64,000 nt of DNA from positions 19,742,260 to 19,806,259 of the forward strand of contig NC_136005.1 in assembly GCF_048128805.1 (NCBI RefSeq), written 5' to 3'. Below the pieces are notes generated by a model. It saw only the letters and a program-made list of their open reading frames with translations. It was not told the origin of the DNA and ran no database searches. This DNA comes from Centroberyx gerrardi (lineage: Eukaryota > Chordata > Actinopteri > Beryciformes > Berycidae). Of the stretch, positions 1 through 12,486 are shown in pieces; the first letter of the stretch is position 1; every line of letters begins with the position of its first letter. The translations under genes and the position numbers were made by a program.

Positions 1-1565
1 TTTTTTAATATCAACTTCAAAGGCACTTTGGTGACATTCATTTTATATGTGTTAGGGCAACTCAACTGATTGTGAACTTTTCTCTCATTGTGTTACTGGC
101 TTCTACGTGTATATCTGTACTGAAATATATCATAGACGTATAGTGGAGCATTGATTGATTGAAATTAGGGGACTCAACATTAGTGTCTATACAATTAGTA
201 CTGGACTTCTCTGCAATCGAGCAAAGAGACCAAATGCTCCCCTAATATTAAATTAGAGGGAACAAAGCCAGGTTTTCCACCTCCTCTTATTTCTGCATTG
301 TGAACTGTGAGATAAACATCACAGTTTTTATGGTGATGTCAAAAACTGCTGTCTCAAAATAGTGTTGTAGACCTGAACACATAACAGTATGGCTGTGCTA
401 TATAACTCAAATTAAACATTGGAACCAGCAGATAATATGTGATCACATGGTACTAAACTAGCTACTGTAGGTAAAGATGCAGTCTTGCTTAACTTTTAAG
501 TCAAACCATACAAAAATGGGAAAAAATATTGTGGTCATCTCCTACGGGCTCGTATCACTTAAATTCAATTCAATTTCCGCCCTGCCAGTCCTGCCAGCAG
601 GACCATCATGCCTGTTAAGTGGCCAAGCTTTGTTCAAACCCAGAGAACTTTATTTTAAATTCTAGTCAAGACCCCAAGGTTTCCAGAGATACCAAATATG
701 TCATGCTGAATTACAGGGAAATGTGTAAAATGATGCACAAGACAAATAGATTTTTTCCATTTGATGTAATGGTGCAGCCATTAAAAAAAAATGGCATCTT
801 GGGTTTGAATATTTCACTCCATATAAGCAGCTATAGCTTCAATGAAGCGTTGGAACGAGCAGATACAGAATATGTATGTGACACTGTTGTACAGTATGGA
901 AACAATGTTTTTTACTTAAGGGGATATTTAAGGGGGAAATCGTGGTGCAAGGGGCTAATGGAAATGGTAGTGTCTCATCATGCCATGTTTTGCTTCCTCT
1001 ACATAGTAAAAGCCCACAACATGCAGCTTTTTTTTTTATCCCCCTTTGATATTTAAGAGTATAATAAGAGAAGGAAGAGGATAATGCAGCTATTAAGAGT
1101 TAATGCTACAGCATGTTAGCATACTGACGCTGAATGGTGTTATTCCTATGCCATGGACAGCGCAGTTTCTATTGGTGGACACTGCCAATACACATACAGC
1201 TCGATAGAGAATCAACTGAACAAGATAGAAAAAGCCACTATGACCAAACCCATGATGATTTGTATGAGATAGGGGTCTATCTGTTGATGAGAACTAATGA
1301 CAGCGTTATACTATAAAGCTCATTTGAATACAATAGTCTGGACAAACATTTTGTGAGCTCCCCAAAAAATCTGTTTCCCACTACTATGAGCAGAGCAGCT
1401 ACCAGAGATTAGAGTTTTACTTATCTGGTTTCTAGATTTGCGATAGATTTGTTAATGTTCACTGCCTATGTACACAGGAATAACACATGAATTACTAAAC
1501 TGGGTAGTATTTCACTTTAAAGGTAATGGGTGAGGAACACATTTTGAAACAGCTAAAAGACGGCT
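1..1565. other. AT-rich noncoding, 3' side of znf644
   Basis: I see no recognisable exon here on either strand. The human ZNF644 protein ends with one more zinc finger encoded downstream of the exon at 1566-2167. I looked for its Cys-x2-Cys and WIKHLQRH-type signature on the minus strand and did not find it, so that exon is probably beyond the left edge. The 145-codon plus-strand frame at 619-1056 looks like chance in AT-rich DNA. Confidence 0.5.
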
Positions 1566-2167
1566 TTAACATGAAATTATGATCAAGCCCAAAGCGTGAG
1601 CCTCCATACCATGAGCCCAGTTTGATTCCACACTGGCCACCTGGGTCTCCTCCATGCCCTCTTTGGTCATATTAAAGTGCTTCCTGGTTGCGTAAGAGCC
1701 GTTTCTCTCCTTAAGCTCCATGTCTTTCTGTCTCGCCTTGAGCAGCTCTACTAAAGTGCTTGATGGGGGCTCACTGGATCTTTGTGCCTCTACCTGTGGC
1801 TTCTTCTCCTCCACCTCCTGTTTTGGTGCCCAGCTGCCCAGCGGAGTAGGACTCCTCATGCCGTATTGGATTTTCACAGGGATCCCAGCGCGCATCAGGA
1901 ACAGGCCGTTGCTGCTGATGAACTTCTGAGAGACAAACGGACGTGAGGGGAACTGGTTCTTGTTGAAGATCTGGAGGATGTTCTGATGTTCCTTCTTGTC
2001 CTGTAGCAGTTCATTGAGGATGCACACAGGGGATTTGTTGTTGCTGGTAACAGTCCTGCCTATTCGTTTCAGGTGGCCCCTCACGTGGTTGGAGAGGCCA
2101 GTTTTAGTGTCAAACCAACCCCAGCACAGGGGGCATGTGTGTTCTCCTTGTGACTCGGGCTTCTCAG
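1566..2167 (-). CDS. znf644: znf644 exon with seventh C2H2 finger
   Basis: The exon follows a TTACAG acceptor at 2168. Its first two bases complete an Ala codon split by the intron, and the frame continues EKPESQGEHTCPLCWGWF, a C2H2 finger ending GLSNHVRGHLKRIG. Next come the family-specific stretches SPVCILNELLQDKKEH, FPSRPFVSQKFISSNGLF and SSTLVELLKARQ, which match the conserved C-terminal region of ZNF644. The frame stays open to a stop at 1566, but residues after ATRKHFNMTK no longer resemble the family. A possible splice donor CAG/GTGGCC at 1641/1640, or ATG/GTATGG slightly further on, could end the exon earlier and lead to a last finger exon outside the window. The 3' boundary is therefore uncertain and the 5' boundary is firm. 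Confidence 0.88.
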
Positions 2168-5100
2168 CTGTAATACAAGTTCAGAAGAATGTCACAATAC
2201 TCGTCAACAAAAAAGCGAGGAGACAAAAATCAGACTACTTTCTGTTCAATTAGCTGAAGCTGGTGCTTTAAATTCTATTATATTACTAATATAACCAATT
2301 GACCAATACTGCAAAACACTTCAGCTGAGTGTGCTTCTCAAATTCTGTAGTAACCACAGCTGTAAGTATAAAGAGTCTTTGAGGAAACATTGCTGCAGGA
2401 GAGTTTGCTGGCAGCCAACTCTATTTCCACCCAAGTGACTTTTAACCCTCATGGTTACATTGTTTTTTTATGCAGGCCAGTACTCATATCAGGGCATGTG
2501 TAAACTGAAAAAAAGCTTTAAAAAAAAAAAGAAAAGAAAAAAAGACTATAATTGACATTGACTTTTCAGCGACTTCAACTAAAAATTGCTTGAAATGTTT
2601 AAATCATGATACAAAATGATATATACTGTATATTAGTCAGAAGACTTCAACAAAATCTAAAATGCTGCAAAGTTCACATTCAATTCTGACTGAGATTAAA
2701 GTCAGAATTCTGAGATAAATTCAGAATTCTGATTCTGAATTCTAACTTTATTATCTTGTAATCTCTTGTAATCTCAGAACTCAAATACATTTTTCACATG
2801 TGGCCCTAATCCTCTTCCGCGGGAATGAAAGCTGCTCCAACGAGTAAAATGTTTGGATGACTAGAAAGCAGTGACATAAAAGGTCAAAATTCATGCATGC
2901 ACATACAGTATATTCCAAAACAACAACTATTGTAGTTGAAAGGTTAAATTACATGCATTAGTAAAGAAATTCCAACAGCCATGCACAAATGATATAATAT
3001 ATTTGTGCATCTCTGCACAATTCATTCATGATGGCCATTTGAAATTTGGATCAAGAGGTTTCTACTGTAATTGAATATTGGGCCATTCCAAAACACAATA
3101 AACTGGTATAGTGGTGACTTTGTGTATGCTGAGTCTCTTCTTTATCTTTTGGATGGTTTTCATAGTTCAACAGGCCTTTTCATATCTACTTTGTTAAAAA
3201 TGTAACTATTGTGTTGTGTAGATACTTAGCAGTGCTGGTAACAAGAAGTGAATAAATACTGTCACCTTTTTTGAGTCTCCTCATGCCAGAGGGGATCCTC
3301 TTGCGGATTCGTGGCTGACGGTCCTGCAACGCCACTTGCTCTGGTGAAACCATGTGACGAGCATTATAACTCAACCCAACTCGGTGAAGGTGTCCTCGCA
3401 CGTGATTGGACAGACCCACTCCAGACTCAAACACAGCAGGGCAGTATGGACAGGGCTTATGCTCTACCCCTGATGCAGGGAAAACGTCAAAGGGGTCACT
3501 CGTAGGCATAGAAGGCGACTCCGGGGAATCATCACACACTGCACTTTCTATATACTCCTCCTTGATTATGAGTTGCTCTATGTCACTGCAGTCATCATCT
3601 TCATTGTCATTGTCATCATCTTCAGTAACTTGGTCTACAAGGGAACTTTTCTCTTTGACTGAAAACCTCTGCCTCTGTTTGAAATAGCTCCGGGCATAGG
3701 GGTTCCTTTCATTCTCCCTGCTATCCAGGAAGTTGGCTGACGCTTCACTGGGGGAGTCGCTGAAGTCGTCGCTGTCCTCATAGCCTTCCTCTAAGTCCTC
3801 AGTCTGGTTCTTAAGCCTTTGGCTAAGCTTTGGTAATACATTATCATTCATCTTGTCAATAGTGTTGTGCAAGGATGTTGACATTTTTCTCTTTGATGGA
3901 GACTTTTGGGTTGCTTGTTCTTGTGAACTCTTGCTTGCCAAATCGTTTTTGCTTCGCTGACAGAACATCTGGTCTAATTTAACATTCTCCGATGTGAGTA
4001 AAATATCAATAGTTGAAGGACAGTTTGTCTGTTCTAAGCTGCCTGAAACCTTATGGTCATTGTTTTGATCGTCTTCTGCTGCATAGGTGAGACCGGTTGT
4101 CACATCTATTTTTTCTACTGGCTGCAGAGATAATTTTCCATGCTTGTCGATCTTCCACAAAGATGGCGGCAGCATGTTTGTTGTGCAGCCGACACTGCAC
4201 TTGAACTGTGAGGGGTTGAAACTTGTATATGCATTCAGTGCGTCTTTTTTACTGGACCAATAGGTCAAGTCAGCTCTTTCCCAAAAAGGTGGCTGCTTGT
4301 AACATAAATTTGGCTTAAACAACATTGGTTTTGAACCAGTAGTTTTGGGCTGGTCAGCTAACTTTGGCTTTCCGTAATCATCGTGAAATGATTGCTGATG
4401 CTGTAGCTCAGAATGTCTTTCTAATATCTGTTTGTCTCCGCAAGTGAAAGAACAGAATTTACACTGAAACTGAGCGTGGTCCAGTTCCTCCGCAACATTA
4501 GTATGACTCATTCTCCAGTATTTAGGCTGGTGTGTGTTGAGGTGTACAGCGTGTAAGTGTGCTTCAAGTGCCTGCTGTGTCAGTGTAATGTAGTTACACT
4601 CCTCACAGAAGTAGTAGTGCTTTAGATTATCATGTGTTTTGGCATGCTGGACAAAAGTTTTAGGGCAATTACATCCAAACACACACTGAGGGCATTGTAA
4701 TGTGTTGCCCCTGTCTTCATTTTCAAGTTTTTTGAGACCTTTGATTTCTTCCATAAGTTTTTCGAGCCTGTCTTGGTGAATAATGATGTGCTTCATAAGG
4801 GAGTTGCTATCACAGAACAAACGCCCACACTCCCTGCATATAAAGGGCTGTGGAACATTCTCATAGTGCACCTGATTATGCCTGTCTAAATGATACATCA
4901 TATGTCTATGCAAATGCCTTTTTTCCTTGAAATTAACATTGCATATTGTGCACGGAAAGAACAGTGGATCTTGTTCAGGTTGTTCTGTTTTCAACTGTTC
5001 CAGTTTTGCACTAAAATTGTCTTCATCTTCAGGGTCATTTTCCTCATTACAACCTTTCTCTGCTGTGCTATAAATATGTTGCTCAGTGTCTAAAGCTGTG

Positions 5101-6041
5101 CTCCTGGAATGATCTTTGAATGGCACAACAGAATATTTCAAATCAGACTTTGTACCCAAAGAAACATGTTTGCTGGCAAAGTCAAAATCGTCAACATCAT
5201 TACCAGTACAGAAACGTTTGTATGTGTGATTTAAGCTGTTAACCTTTTCCGGAGAGCCCGGCATGCCAATTGCATGTGTATTGTGCTTCCTCTCTCTTTG
5301 GCTCATTAAATGAGGCATCACTTTGGTCTTTTTCTCCGGCCTTCTGTCAACAGCGTGGTCATCCCACAAGGAGTGCCTGAGCTCTTGCAGTGAATCCCAT
5401 CTGATCACTTCCGTATCGTCATAATCATCTGAGGAGCTCTCGGACCATTCTGTTCTTAAGTCCCGTGGAGATCTTGTTTTTATTGTCTTGTTTGTCAAGG
5501 ATGAGCTAATGTGCATTTGGTCTGAACCGTCACCTGACAGTGTGGAATAGGGCAGTTTAGACTCATTCTCTTCAGAGTCAGACGGTGGCGTGTTGACACC
5601 TGGCTGTGTGACCGGTGTTTTTAGGACAAGCCCTGCTGTGTTCTTCCAAGCGTCTGATTGAAGCTCACTAGGTGGTGGTAACACCTGAGGGCTCGTGTCC
5701 TTCTCTGGTTGCCACTCGGTATCCAGGACATTGTTGGATAAAACACTGCCTTTGTTCAGGACACAGCGTACCTCTGAGGTGGGGTGTGAACCAGGTCCAT
5801 TAACAAGTGCTCCTGAAGGCAATGAATTGCCTGCATGGGGAACAGCAGGGACACTGCTGTATACAAATGGATTCGGCTGGGTTCCATTTAAAGGGTTTTC
5901 ATGTTCATCTGAGGACAGACCTGCAGCATTGTTCTTCAGGGAGGATGTGTGACTCTGTAATGGCTCCTGAGTAGGACCTGGGCTGTCAGACACTGATTCC
6001 ACGTCTTTGTCCTCTTGTGCATTTGGCTTCAGATCAGACAT
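1566..6041 (-). CDS. znf644: znf644 zinc finger protein, two large coding exons
   Basis: This is the gene-level entry. The exon 3266-6041 (925 codons plus one base) joins exon 2167-1566 (two bases plus 199 codons and stop) through a GT-AG intron, completing an Ala codon. The product is about 1125 residues if the stop at 1566 is genuine. Six C2H2 fingers lie in the first exon and one in the second. The paired fingers ending in GLSNHVRGHL followed by a Pro/Arg-rich segment are the hallmark of the ZNF644/WIZ family. In mammals these proteins bind the G9a/GLP H3K9 methyltransferase complex in the nucleus (family knowledge). The human protein is longer (about 1300 residues) and has a further C-terminal finger, so the model is probably incomplete at the left. 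Whether this is the only or one of two teleost copies (a/b) cannot be decided here. Confidence 0.9.
2168..3265 (-). other. znf644: znf644 intron
   Basis: This intron of about 1.1 kb has donor GTGACA at 3265 and acceptor TTACAG at 2168. It contains an A-rich tract near 2520-2545 and a degenerate simple repeat at 2680-2780. If it is retained, translation continues 25 codons past the donor to a stop at 3186, giving a 951-residue protein without the seventh finger. Confidence 0.8.
2680..2780. repeat. degenerate AGAATTCTGA-type simple repeat
   Basis: Several partly palindromic units based on TCAGAATTCTGA follow one another with small spacers, then two copies of TCTTGTAATC. It looks like a decayed minisatellite within the znf644 intron. 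Confidence 0.5.
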
Positions 6042-6055
6042 AGTAGCAATACTTT
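3266..6055 (-). CDS. znf644: znf644 large exon: initiator and six C2H2 fingers
   Basis: The acceptor TTCCAG ends at 6056, followed by 14 untranslated bases and the ATG at 6041 (context GCTACTATGT). The residues begin MSDLKPNAQ. An acidic, low-complexity N-terminal third includes the stretch EWSESSSDDYDDTEVIRW (about residues 198-215). C2H2 fingers lie at about residues 364-384, 402-422, 450-470, 479-500, 527-548 and 864-884. A long acidic, Ser-rich linker separates the fifth and sixth fingers. The sixth, KPCPYCPAVFESGVGLSNHV, continues into SYNARHMVSPEQ, diagnostic for ZNF644. The exon ends after the first base of codon 926 at donor GTGACA. One giant coding exon is the usual structure of this gene. 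Likely role: nuclear DNA-binding partner of H3K9 methyltransferases. The initiator is the first in-frame ATG of the exon and is a proposal. Confidence 0.92.
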
Positions 6056-6130
6056 CTGGAATATCACAAGAATATCACACAATTATTAAGCGTTCTTCAT
6101 ATTATAAATCAATTTCAAGACGTCAAGACA

Positions 6131-6168
6131 AGTCAATATGACGAGTCAATATGACGAGTCAATATGAC
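6131..6168. repeat. 13-bp tandem repeat, three copies
   Basis: The unit AGTCAATATGACG is repeated almost three times without mismatch, about 75 bp upstream of the acceptor of the large znf644 exon. Confidence 0.9.
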
Positions 6169-6703
6169 AATCATATTCACTTTTATTCATCCAGTGCATT
6201 ACACCAACATGTAAAGGTAATTTTCCAAAAGAAATAATTCAGATGCAAAATTACTATATATAGGACAATGTTCCACAACCAGTGTAATAAAATATAGCAC
6301 TTTTTTTCTTACTCACACTGACAATGGGTTGCTGTTAAAAAAATAGTTTTTGGTGTATTCCCACCGCTCCATAAAATGAGAGTGGTATTATTCTGTGCTG
6401 CATTATGATTTTCCAACACCCTCTTTCACCACCTCTATTCACAACAAACCCTGCTGTTAGCCCTGAATACCCTGGCGAGGATGCTTAATTATGTGAGCAC
6501 ACCTCTGGGATACAACCTTCCTGCTTCTCCCCCTAAAGTTCTCAGTCGTCTGCTAAAATTGACCAATTTCCATGGGAACAAAGTACACTTCCAATGAGAT
6601 CATATTCCGTCTTATCACTCTGTGATGGTGCCAACACAGATCCCAGCATGAGACTGTTGTTACTTGAATCCTGACAAATTGGCAGGCACACACTCTCTTG
6701 TCT

Positions 6704-6781
6704 AAAACACACACAAACACAGACCCACACAAAGAAACGTACACCTATGCGCACACACACATACACACATGCACAGGCACA
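6704..6781. repeat. imperfect CA-rich microsatellite
   Basis: Interrupted ACAC runs alternate with AAAC and ATGCAC. The cysteine- and valine-rich minus-strand frames here are products of the repeat. Confidence 0.7.
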
Positions 6782-9700
6782 CTAATTCATTTAAGGAAGG
6801 TTGAATGCAAGTCACGTTCAATTGTTTTTTGGTTATGACGTTATTAACACAGTCCACTAAAATGTATGTAAATAAGGTAATAAATATCATTATAACCAGC
6901 ATCAGAAAATTTGACAAAGCAACACGTGTATGCTGCAGTTTAGAACAGATTATGTGCACAGAGTTGATTTAGTCTAAAATGTATGCTCAGTGGATTTGAC
7001 ATCCAGTGCTGGTTGCTCTCTACAGGAAGCTGCGTTGCTAACGAAGTGGTAAATTCAGTGTTAATGAGTGGCTTCACTGTTACCACCTCTGAGGTAAAAC
7101 CTTCCGAGCTCCATATTCTCCCCATCTGTTGTGGTGTTAGAGGTTCGAAGGGAGAACAGACGCTCTACATTTAAAGCGAACTTCACTGCTACCCCCAAAC
7201 AGCAGGGTGGCAAAGCCATCAAAATATCTAGCTTCAGAATTTACAAGCCTCATTAGCAGCCAACTCACACAACTCGGTTCCATATATATAGCGAATAGGG
7301 TTCAACAGAAATGCAATTTTTAAAAATTTATTTGCTTCTATTTACTTCATTTAGTCAATGTTAAAAGGCTGACTTTGCCTTGCCTGAAGATATTTACAGG
7401 GATTATGAGCTTTAATACATTTAAGCTGTATGCACAGATCGATCTGCTATGAGCTTTTACTAACCCTGCCTGGTATTTTCCCCAAGATATTCGCCATTTT
7501 CTACAGCTTGGTAAATGAGATTTAGTAGGAGCATCATTGTGAGACAACAGAGCACATACTATAACACCTCTCAGTTATGTATGGAAGGGCCTTTTTTCTT
7601 TCTTTGATTTAATTTTTTTGTCTTTTAGCACCTGCAGCAACACTCTTTTACACCTCATCTCGAGGTTACTGTGGAAAAACAGTCAGGTAATATTTGCATA
7701 TTATCCTAATTATGCTGTAGATCCTATAGATAAACCTTTCTCTCATACATAACAATCAGCTGGCCTGATTTACTCTTTTTTATCATAACTCACAAATATT
7801 AAAAACCTATTTCAAAAGTTTTTCTTGAACGTGACCAACAGCAACAAGAGAAATCATCTTATCAAAGTGTTAAAGTAAAAAAGTGATCTCATGCTCTGTG
7901 TCTGAGCCTGGCTCATAACCTTAGCGCATGTCATGCCCTCTTCTCTTTCATCTCTCCTGTCATTCTCCACCGTGCACAATCTAATTTAATAGAAATGCCA
8001 TAACATTAACCTGCAAAAAATGATATTCTGGGTCATTTGCAGCAAGTCTGAATCAAAGTAACTGAGTATGTAGTTGAAGTAATTTTACATGTGTCCATTT
8101 GTGGAGATGTTGCTAAAACTGTGGGTGCAAACCGCTAACCGTCTAACACTGTCCATAAAACAGTAGAGAAGCCGAAGTCAACAGTCTGCTTCCATCACAT
8201 TGAAAGTGAGAGCAAAGGTCAGGCATTATATAACAAATGAGTGGAGAAGGAAGGGTTTGGTGCTGTAGGCTTATAAGGGTAGGAGTGTCTGAGCAAATTC
8301 CTTCTTCCAGTTGGACTGAAGACCCAGGCTGGCAGCACAGTGGAGACAGTGCTAAAGACCAACTGGGACCAGTCAGCCAAACCATTTCAACTGCTGGAGC
8401 TGTCTGTATGGATCAACAGCCATCCCCACATCCCTCCGCCATCGCCTTTGCTAGAGAAATGTCTAAACAAGGGGGGCCACGGCCCCTCAAGTACTGCACT
8501 ACACAACTTCCTCAGCTAATGGGATCTATTGATTTATTTGACACAATGTGAATTTATGAAGCTGCCTCTTTAGTGTGAGAGTATCAAAGCATGGCTCAAA
8601 ACAAACAGACAGAGATTCAGCTTGACACTCCAGTAATCCCAAGGTGAGTATGTTCTCTCAGTGCCACAGAGAAAAAAAGGCGCTGTTTAGTTCTTCTTCT
8701 GGTATCTTAGCCCTGCAGTTACCCACACAGAATCAAACACCAGAGAAGCAGGAGGAAATTAGCAATATACTACAAGCCAAATCATACAGTCATCAATGTG
8801 ACTTCCTAGCCTGTAGAACAACTCTGTAAAAAAAATTAGAACCAGCAGTAACGGCTTCATAAAACACCCAACGTTTCTTAAGTTTGCACGGGAGAAAATA
8901 AAGAGGGTGGTTTCACACAATGTCTTTGGCTGGATTACATACTCTTTTATCCCCCTGAATTCTTGTCACCCAAAGGTCATTTCCATAATAATGGTCTCCA
9001 TTCTCCCTAATGGGATTTTGGCTGTGATTATGTATGCCGGTGTCTTGAGCAGACACTATCAGCCCTGTCATCCTGAATTGTGCAAATGTAATTACACAAA
9101 GCCTTTGATAACTAAACAATGTAATTTACTGCTTGAATAACGAGATACACTGGATTTATCTGACTCAAATTACATACTAAAAGGAAATATATGAGTACCA
9201 TAGGTATATCTTGCGCAGAATTTTTTATTTTTTTATGTTAAGAACAAACTTAAACAACAAATTAAATGCTAATGCATAATTTAATAAGAAGAAATGACAT
9301 ACTTTTAAGTGATTCAAGAATAAAATGCTCACAAATAAGTAACTTAACTAGTCAGATGCTAACATACAAATTATGTGTTGGAAAAATCACTGTAAGAATA
9401 CTTTGGGTGTGTGGGTGTGTGTGGGGGGGTAATAGAGGGTATACAGAGTTCATTTCATGAACACGTGCACATCCAGCGCTTTCCAAAGGAGATACAAACT
9501 ACAAAAAGACATGCGGAGGGCAAAACCAGTGTAAAGTTCAGCGAATGAGGACATGGGTTAAACTGGTCAGAGTAGTGCCTTGAACCACAGGTAAGAGTCT
9601 GTCTGAATCTCACAAAACAAAACAATACATCCTGATCAAACCCTTTGTCCGAGGTTCGTCACGCGTAATTAAAAAATCTTCCACCACACCCCACACCACA

Positions 9701-11314
9701 AACCTCTCCTTGCCCCCCTCTCCTAAAAAAAAGAGGGGAATAAATGAAATGGCTGTGATGGTAGATTTACTGATGAAAAAAGGTGAAGCGAGAACATTCG
9801 GAGTGATAAAAGGGGACAGGGAGCGAGTGACAGTTGGGTTAAGACAGAAGTCATGTTCAATAGCAGGTAGAAACATCAAACAGCGAGTTCACAGGAAGCC
9901 TATGCAACCTTGTCTTGAAGGAGGATTTTCTGTTGTGTGGAGTAGATTATATCTGTTCAAGCTGCTGACATGGCCTCATTTGCTGCCCGTAGTGTTGGAG
10001 GGGGATTAAACGATATAAACTTTAAAGCTTTAAACAATACCTTTCAAAATTAAATGGATTAAGGGAGGGATGTCTGATGGGGATTTCCCAAGGCTTTGTT
10101 AGTTTTAAACTCTATACTCCTTTTAAGGAAAAAAAAAACAGCAGACAGAAATTTCTCAGGCATGTGACCGTTTTAATGAGGCTGCTCTCACGTTGAGGAG
10201 GGCAGTGGGCACAGGAGGGCTGCCAAGCAGATGGCTCTCATAAACATCATATCTGCTCTGTTTAGATACATGCATTCTCATCTCCCAACACTGAAAGGAA
10301 AACAAGCCAAACCATCACCAGAAGCACTATCCACTTGCCTGCTTTTGGCAAGCCGTGCACGCTCGTTGAAATGGCACATTTCCATTTCCTGCGTTTTCCC
10401 CTTCATCGCAATATGCATGAGCTGTGCAATTGATATACATAACCTCTAATCTGTTATAAGTATGCAGAGAAGATGCAGTGATTGCAGTGGTGGGTATTTT
10501 TGTTTAGTGGTAGTTAGGATGTTGACTTTTATTAAATGTTATTATTACCATATAACTTAGAGTATATAAATACACAGAGACTATGCAAGACAGAAGTTGT
10601 TGCTATGATTAGGCGTGCTCAGATGCTTTCCTCTCCGGTTGAGATGGAAAATAAAAAAAAATCCAACTTTGTTGCCGCCGCTTTGCTGTAGACATGTGAC
10701 CAATCAGATGAAAGGGAGTCGATGTCAAACTCCTCTCCAAATTGAGGACAGGCTCTACATTGCCGAGCAGACATCAATGAGCTTAAATTTGGAGACATGT
10801 CAAGCATCGCAGATATTAGGATGAAATCTCTCATTATCTTTCTTTAAAACATAATATGAGTGCATGGCAGGAATAGAGGGGAAAGCAGGGAACAGGGCCC
10901 TCACAGTCACTAAGTATGTGGCAACCAAAGACTAACTGATTCCTCAATAGTCACCATGAATTCTATTATTAGACCGGGACAAACAACTCTAAACAGGTAC
11001 TGGATTATATGTGTCATTTGCAGCCTCTGATTGAGTTTAGAGTTCTAAAACTGGGCAACATTACCAGCACCATGACCACATGGGGTCAAAGATGCACAAC
11101 CACTGACATTACTAGCACAACATATACTGAATAGAGAACTAGCAATTCTCTTTTAAGGCAATATGCCAAACTGTAGCTGTCCAAAAAGCCACAAAAGAAT
11201 GCAGAGGCTAACAAAAGCCTATTTATCTAACTCTATCAGGAATCAGAAAACTGGACAGCTTGAGCACACTAGCCTTGACAGCACTGGGATTCCCTCTTGT
11301 CATTTCCCAAGGTC

Positions 11315-11343
<29 letters not shown>
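11315..11343. repeat. (CA)n microsatellite
   Basis: An uninterrupted run of about 14 CA dinucleotides. Confidence 0.95.
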
Positions 11344-11346
<3 letters not shown>

Positions 11347-11429
11347 TGCATGTAAGACGATTATTCAGTACTGCTTGTCAATTGTACCTTTTCAACCTGG
11401 ATCAATGAGTTGTCTTGCACCAGGGGCCT

Positions 11430-11890
11430 GCATCAGCGCCAGTCATTAACATGTGAGTGCCACTCTATCAGCTCCAGCTCCAAATAAATCAAAGGGTCGG
11501 CCAAAGAAGAAAAGGGGCTAATATTTCCTCAATAACCCCAGAGAGACACCATGGAGAGATGCAAATTGCCTCCCAGGAGACCCCGGGGGATGTGAAGGAG
11601 AAACTCGCTGGGAGGCAACGGGAAGCTAATGAGTATAATGGTAAATGTATACAAGGAGAGAGAGAAAAGCCTTCTCTATTCATACCAATTAATACAATCT
11701 TATCAATGGAGGGATACCGTAGAGAGAGAGCCGACGTCTAACCCTTGCCACTCATCACAGGCCCTCCTCCCCACTTCCACCTTGTGAGCGTCTGTATTAT
11801 TCAACATAGGCGAGGCTACGGTCATTAGCCCTGTGGGAGGCTGGGCCCGGCCTGGGGAGTTAAGGAGATTTTAAAAACCACTCACTCCTC
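11430..11890. promoter_or_regulatory. candidate conserved noncoding element
   Basis: This stretch has balanced base composition, no simple repeats and no credible frame. It contains a perfect POU octamer ATGCAAAT at 11559-11566 and CTAATGAGTATAATGG-type homeodomain-like sites near 11625. That texture is typical of vertebrate conserved noncoding elements near developmental genes. Only a cross-species alignment could confirm it. Confidence 0.25.
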
Positions 11891-12429
11891 ACATCAAAAC
11901 AAATCGGGGCAAATCAAAGGGGTTCAAAAATGTCCTTTTTTTTTGAGGAGTAAGGGAGCTGCCATTATTTTGATACCCTGTTTTCTTGCAATGTTGATGC
12001 ACAAATGCTGCAAATGCACAAAAAATACCAGGTACTCCAGTAAAACTTCTGTCTGTGATTTAGTAGATTTTTGAATCATGCTCCATTTAAGATAAAAGGA
12101 TTACTTGATAGTATCCCACCGTGATGTGAAATACTACAAATAGTACTAACTGCTAAACTTATATGCATAATACCTGGAAAATGATGGCATCAATACATTT
12201 AATTAATTACATGGTACTTAATAATTATGTGAGATTTCATTCCTTTCACAGCATTGTTCTTTCTTATTTCCATATCATTATGAATAAGATTTTGTTTTAG
12301 ATTTCTCTCTTGTTAGTAGGGAACACTTGCAATGAACTTACAATGAACACATTATTTCAAACCCCCCAACGTACCTTCAACTATTCTATCACTGAAATCA
12401 TGCCAAAATTGAACAAATAAATAAACATA

Positions 12430-12486
12430 TGCGCGTGCACACACACACACAAACACCCACATAAATGCATGCATGTACACACACGG
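12430..12486. repeat. CA-rich imperfect microsatellite
   Basis: CACACA runs are mixed with CCCACATAAATGCATGCATG units. Confidence 0.7.

Noticed and set aside
619..1056. 145-codon plus-strand ORF
   Set aside because: AT-rich codon use, no recognisable domain, no splice context, and beside an opposite-strand gene; most likely chance.
3311..5952. Plus-strand ORFs opposite the znf644 exon
   Set aside because: Antisense shadows of a long, conserved minus-strand coding exon.
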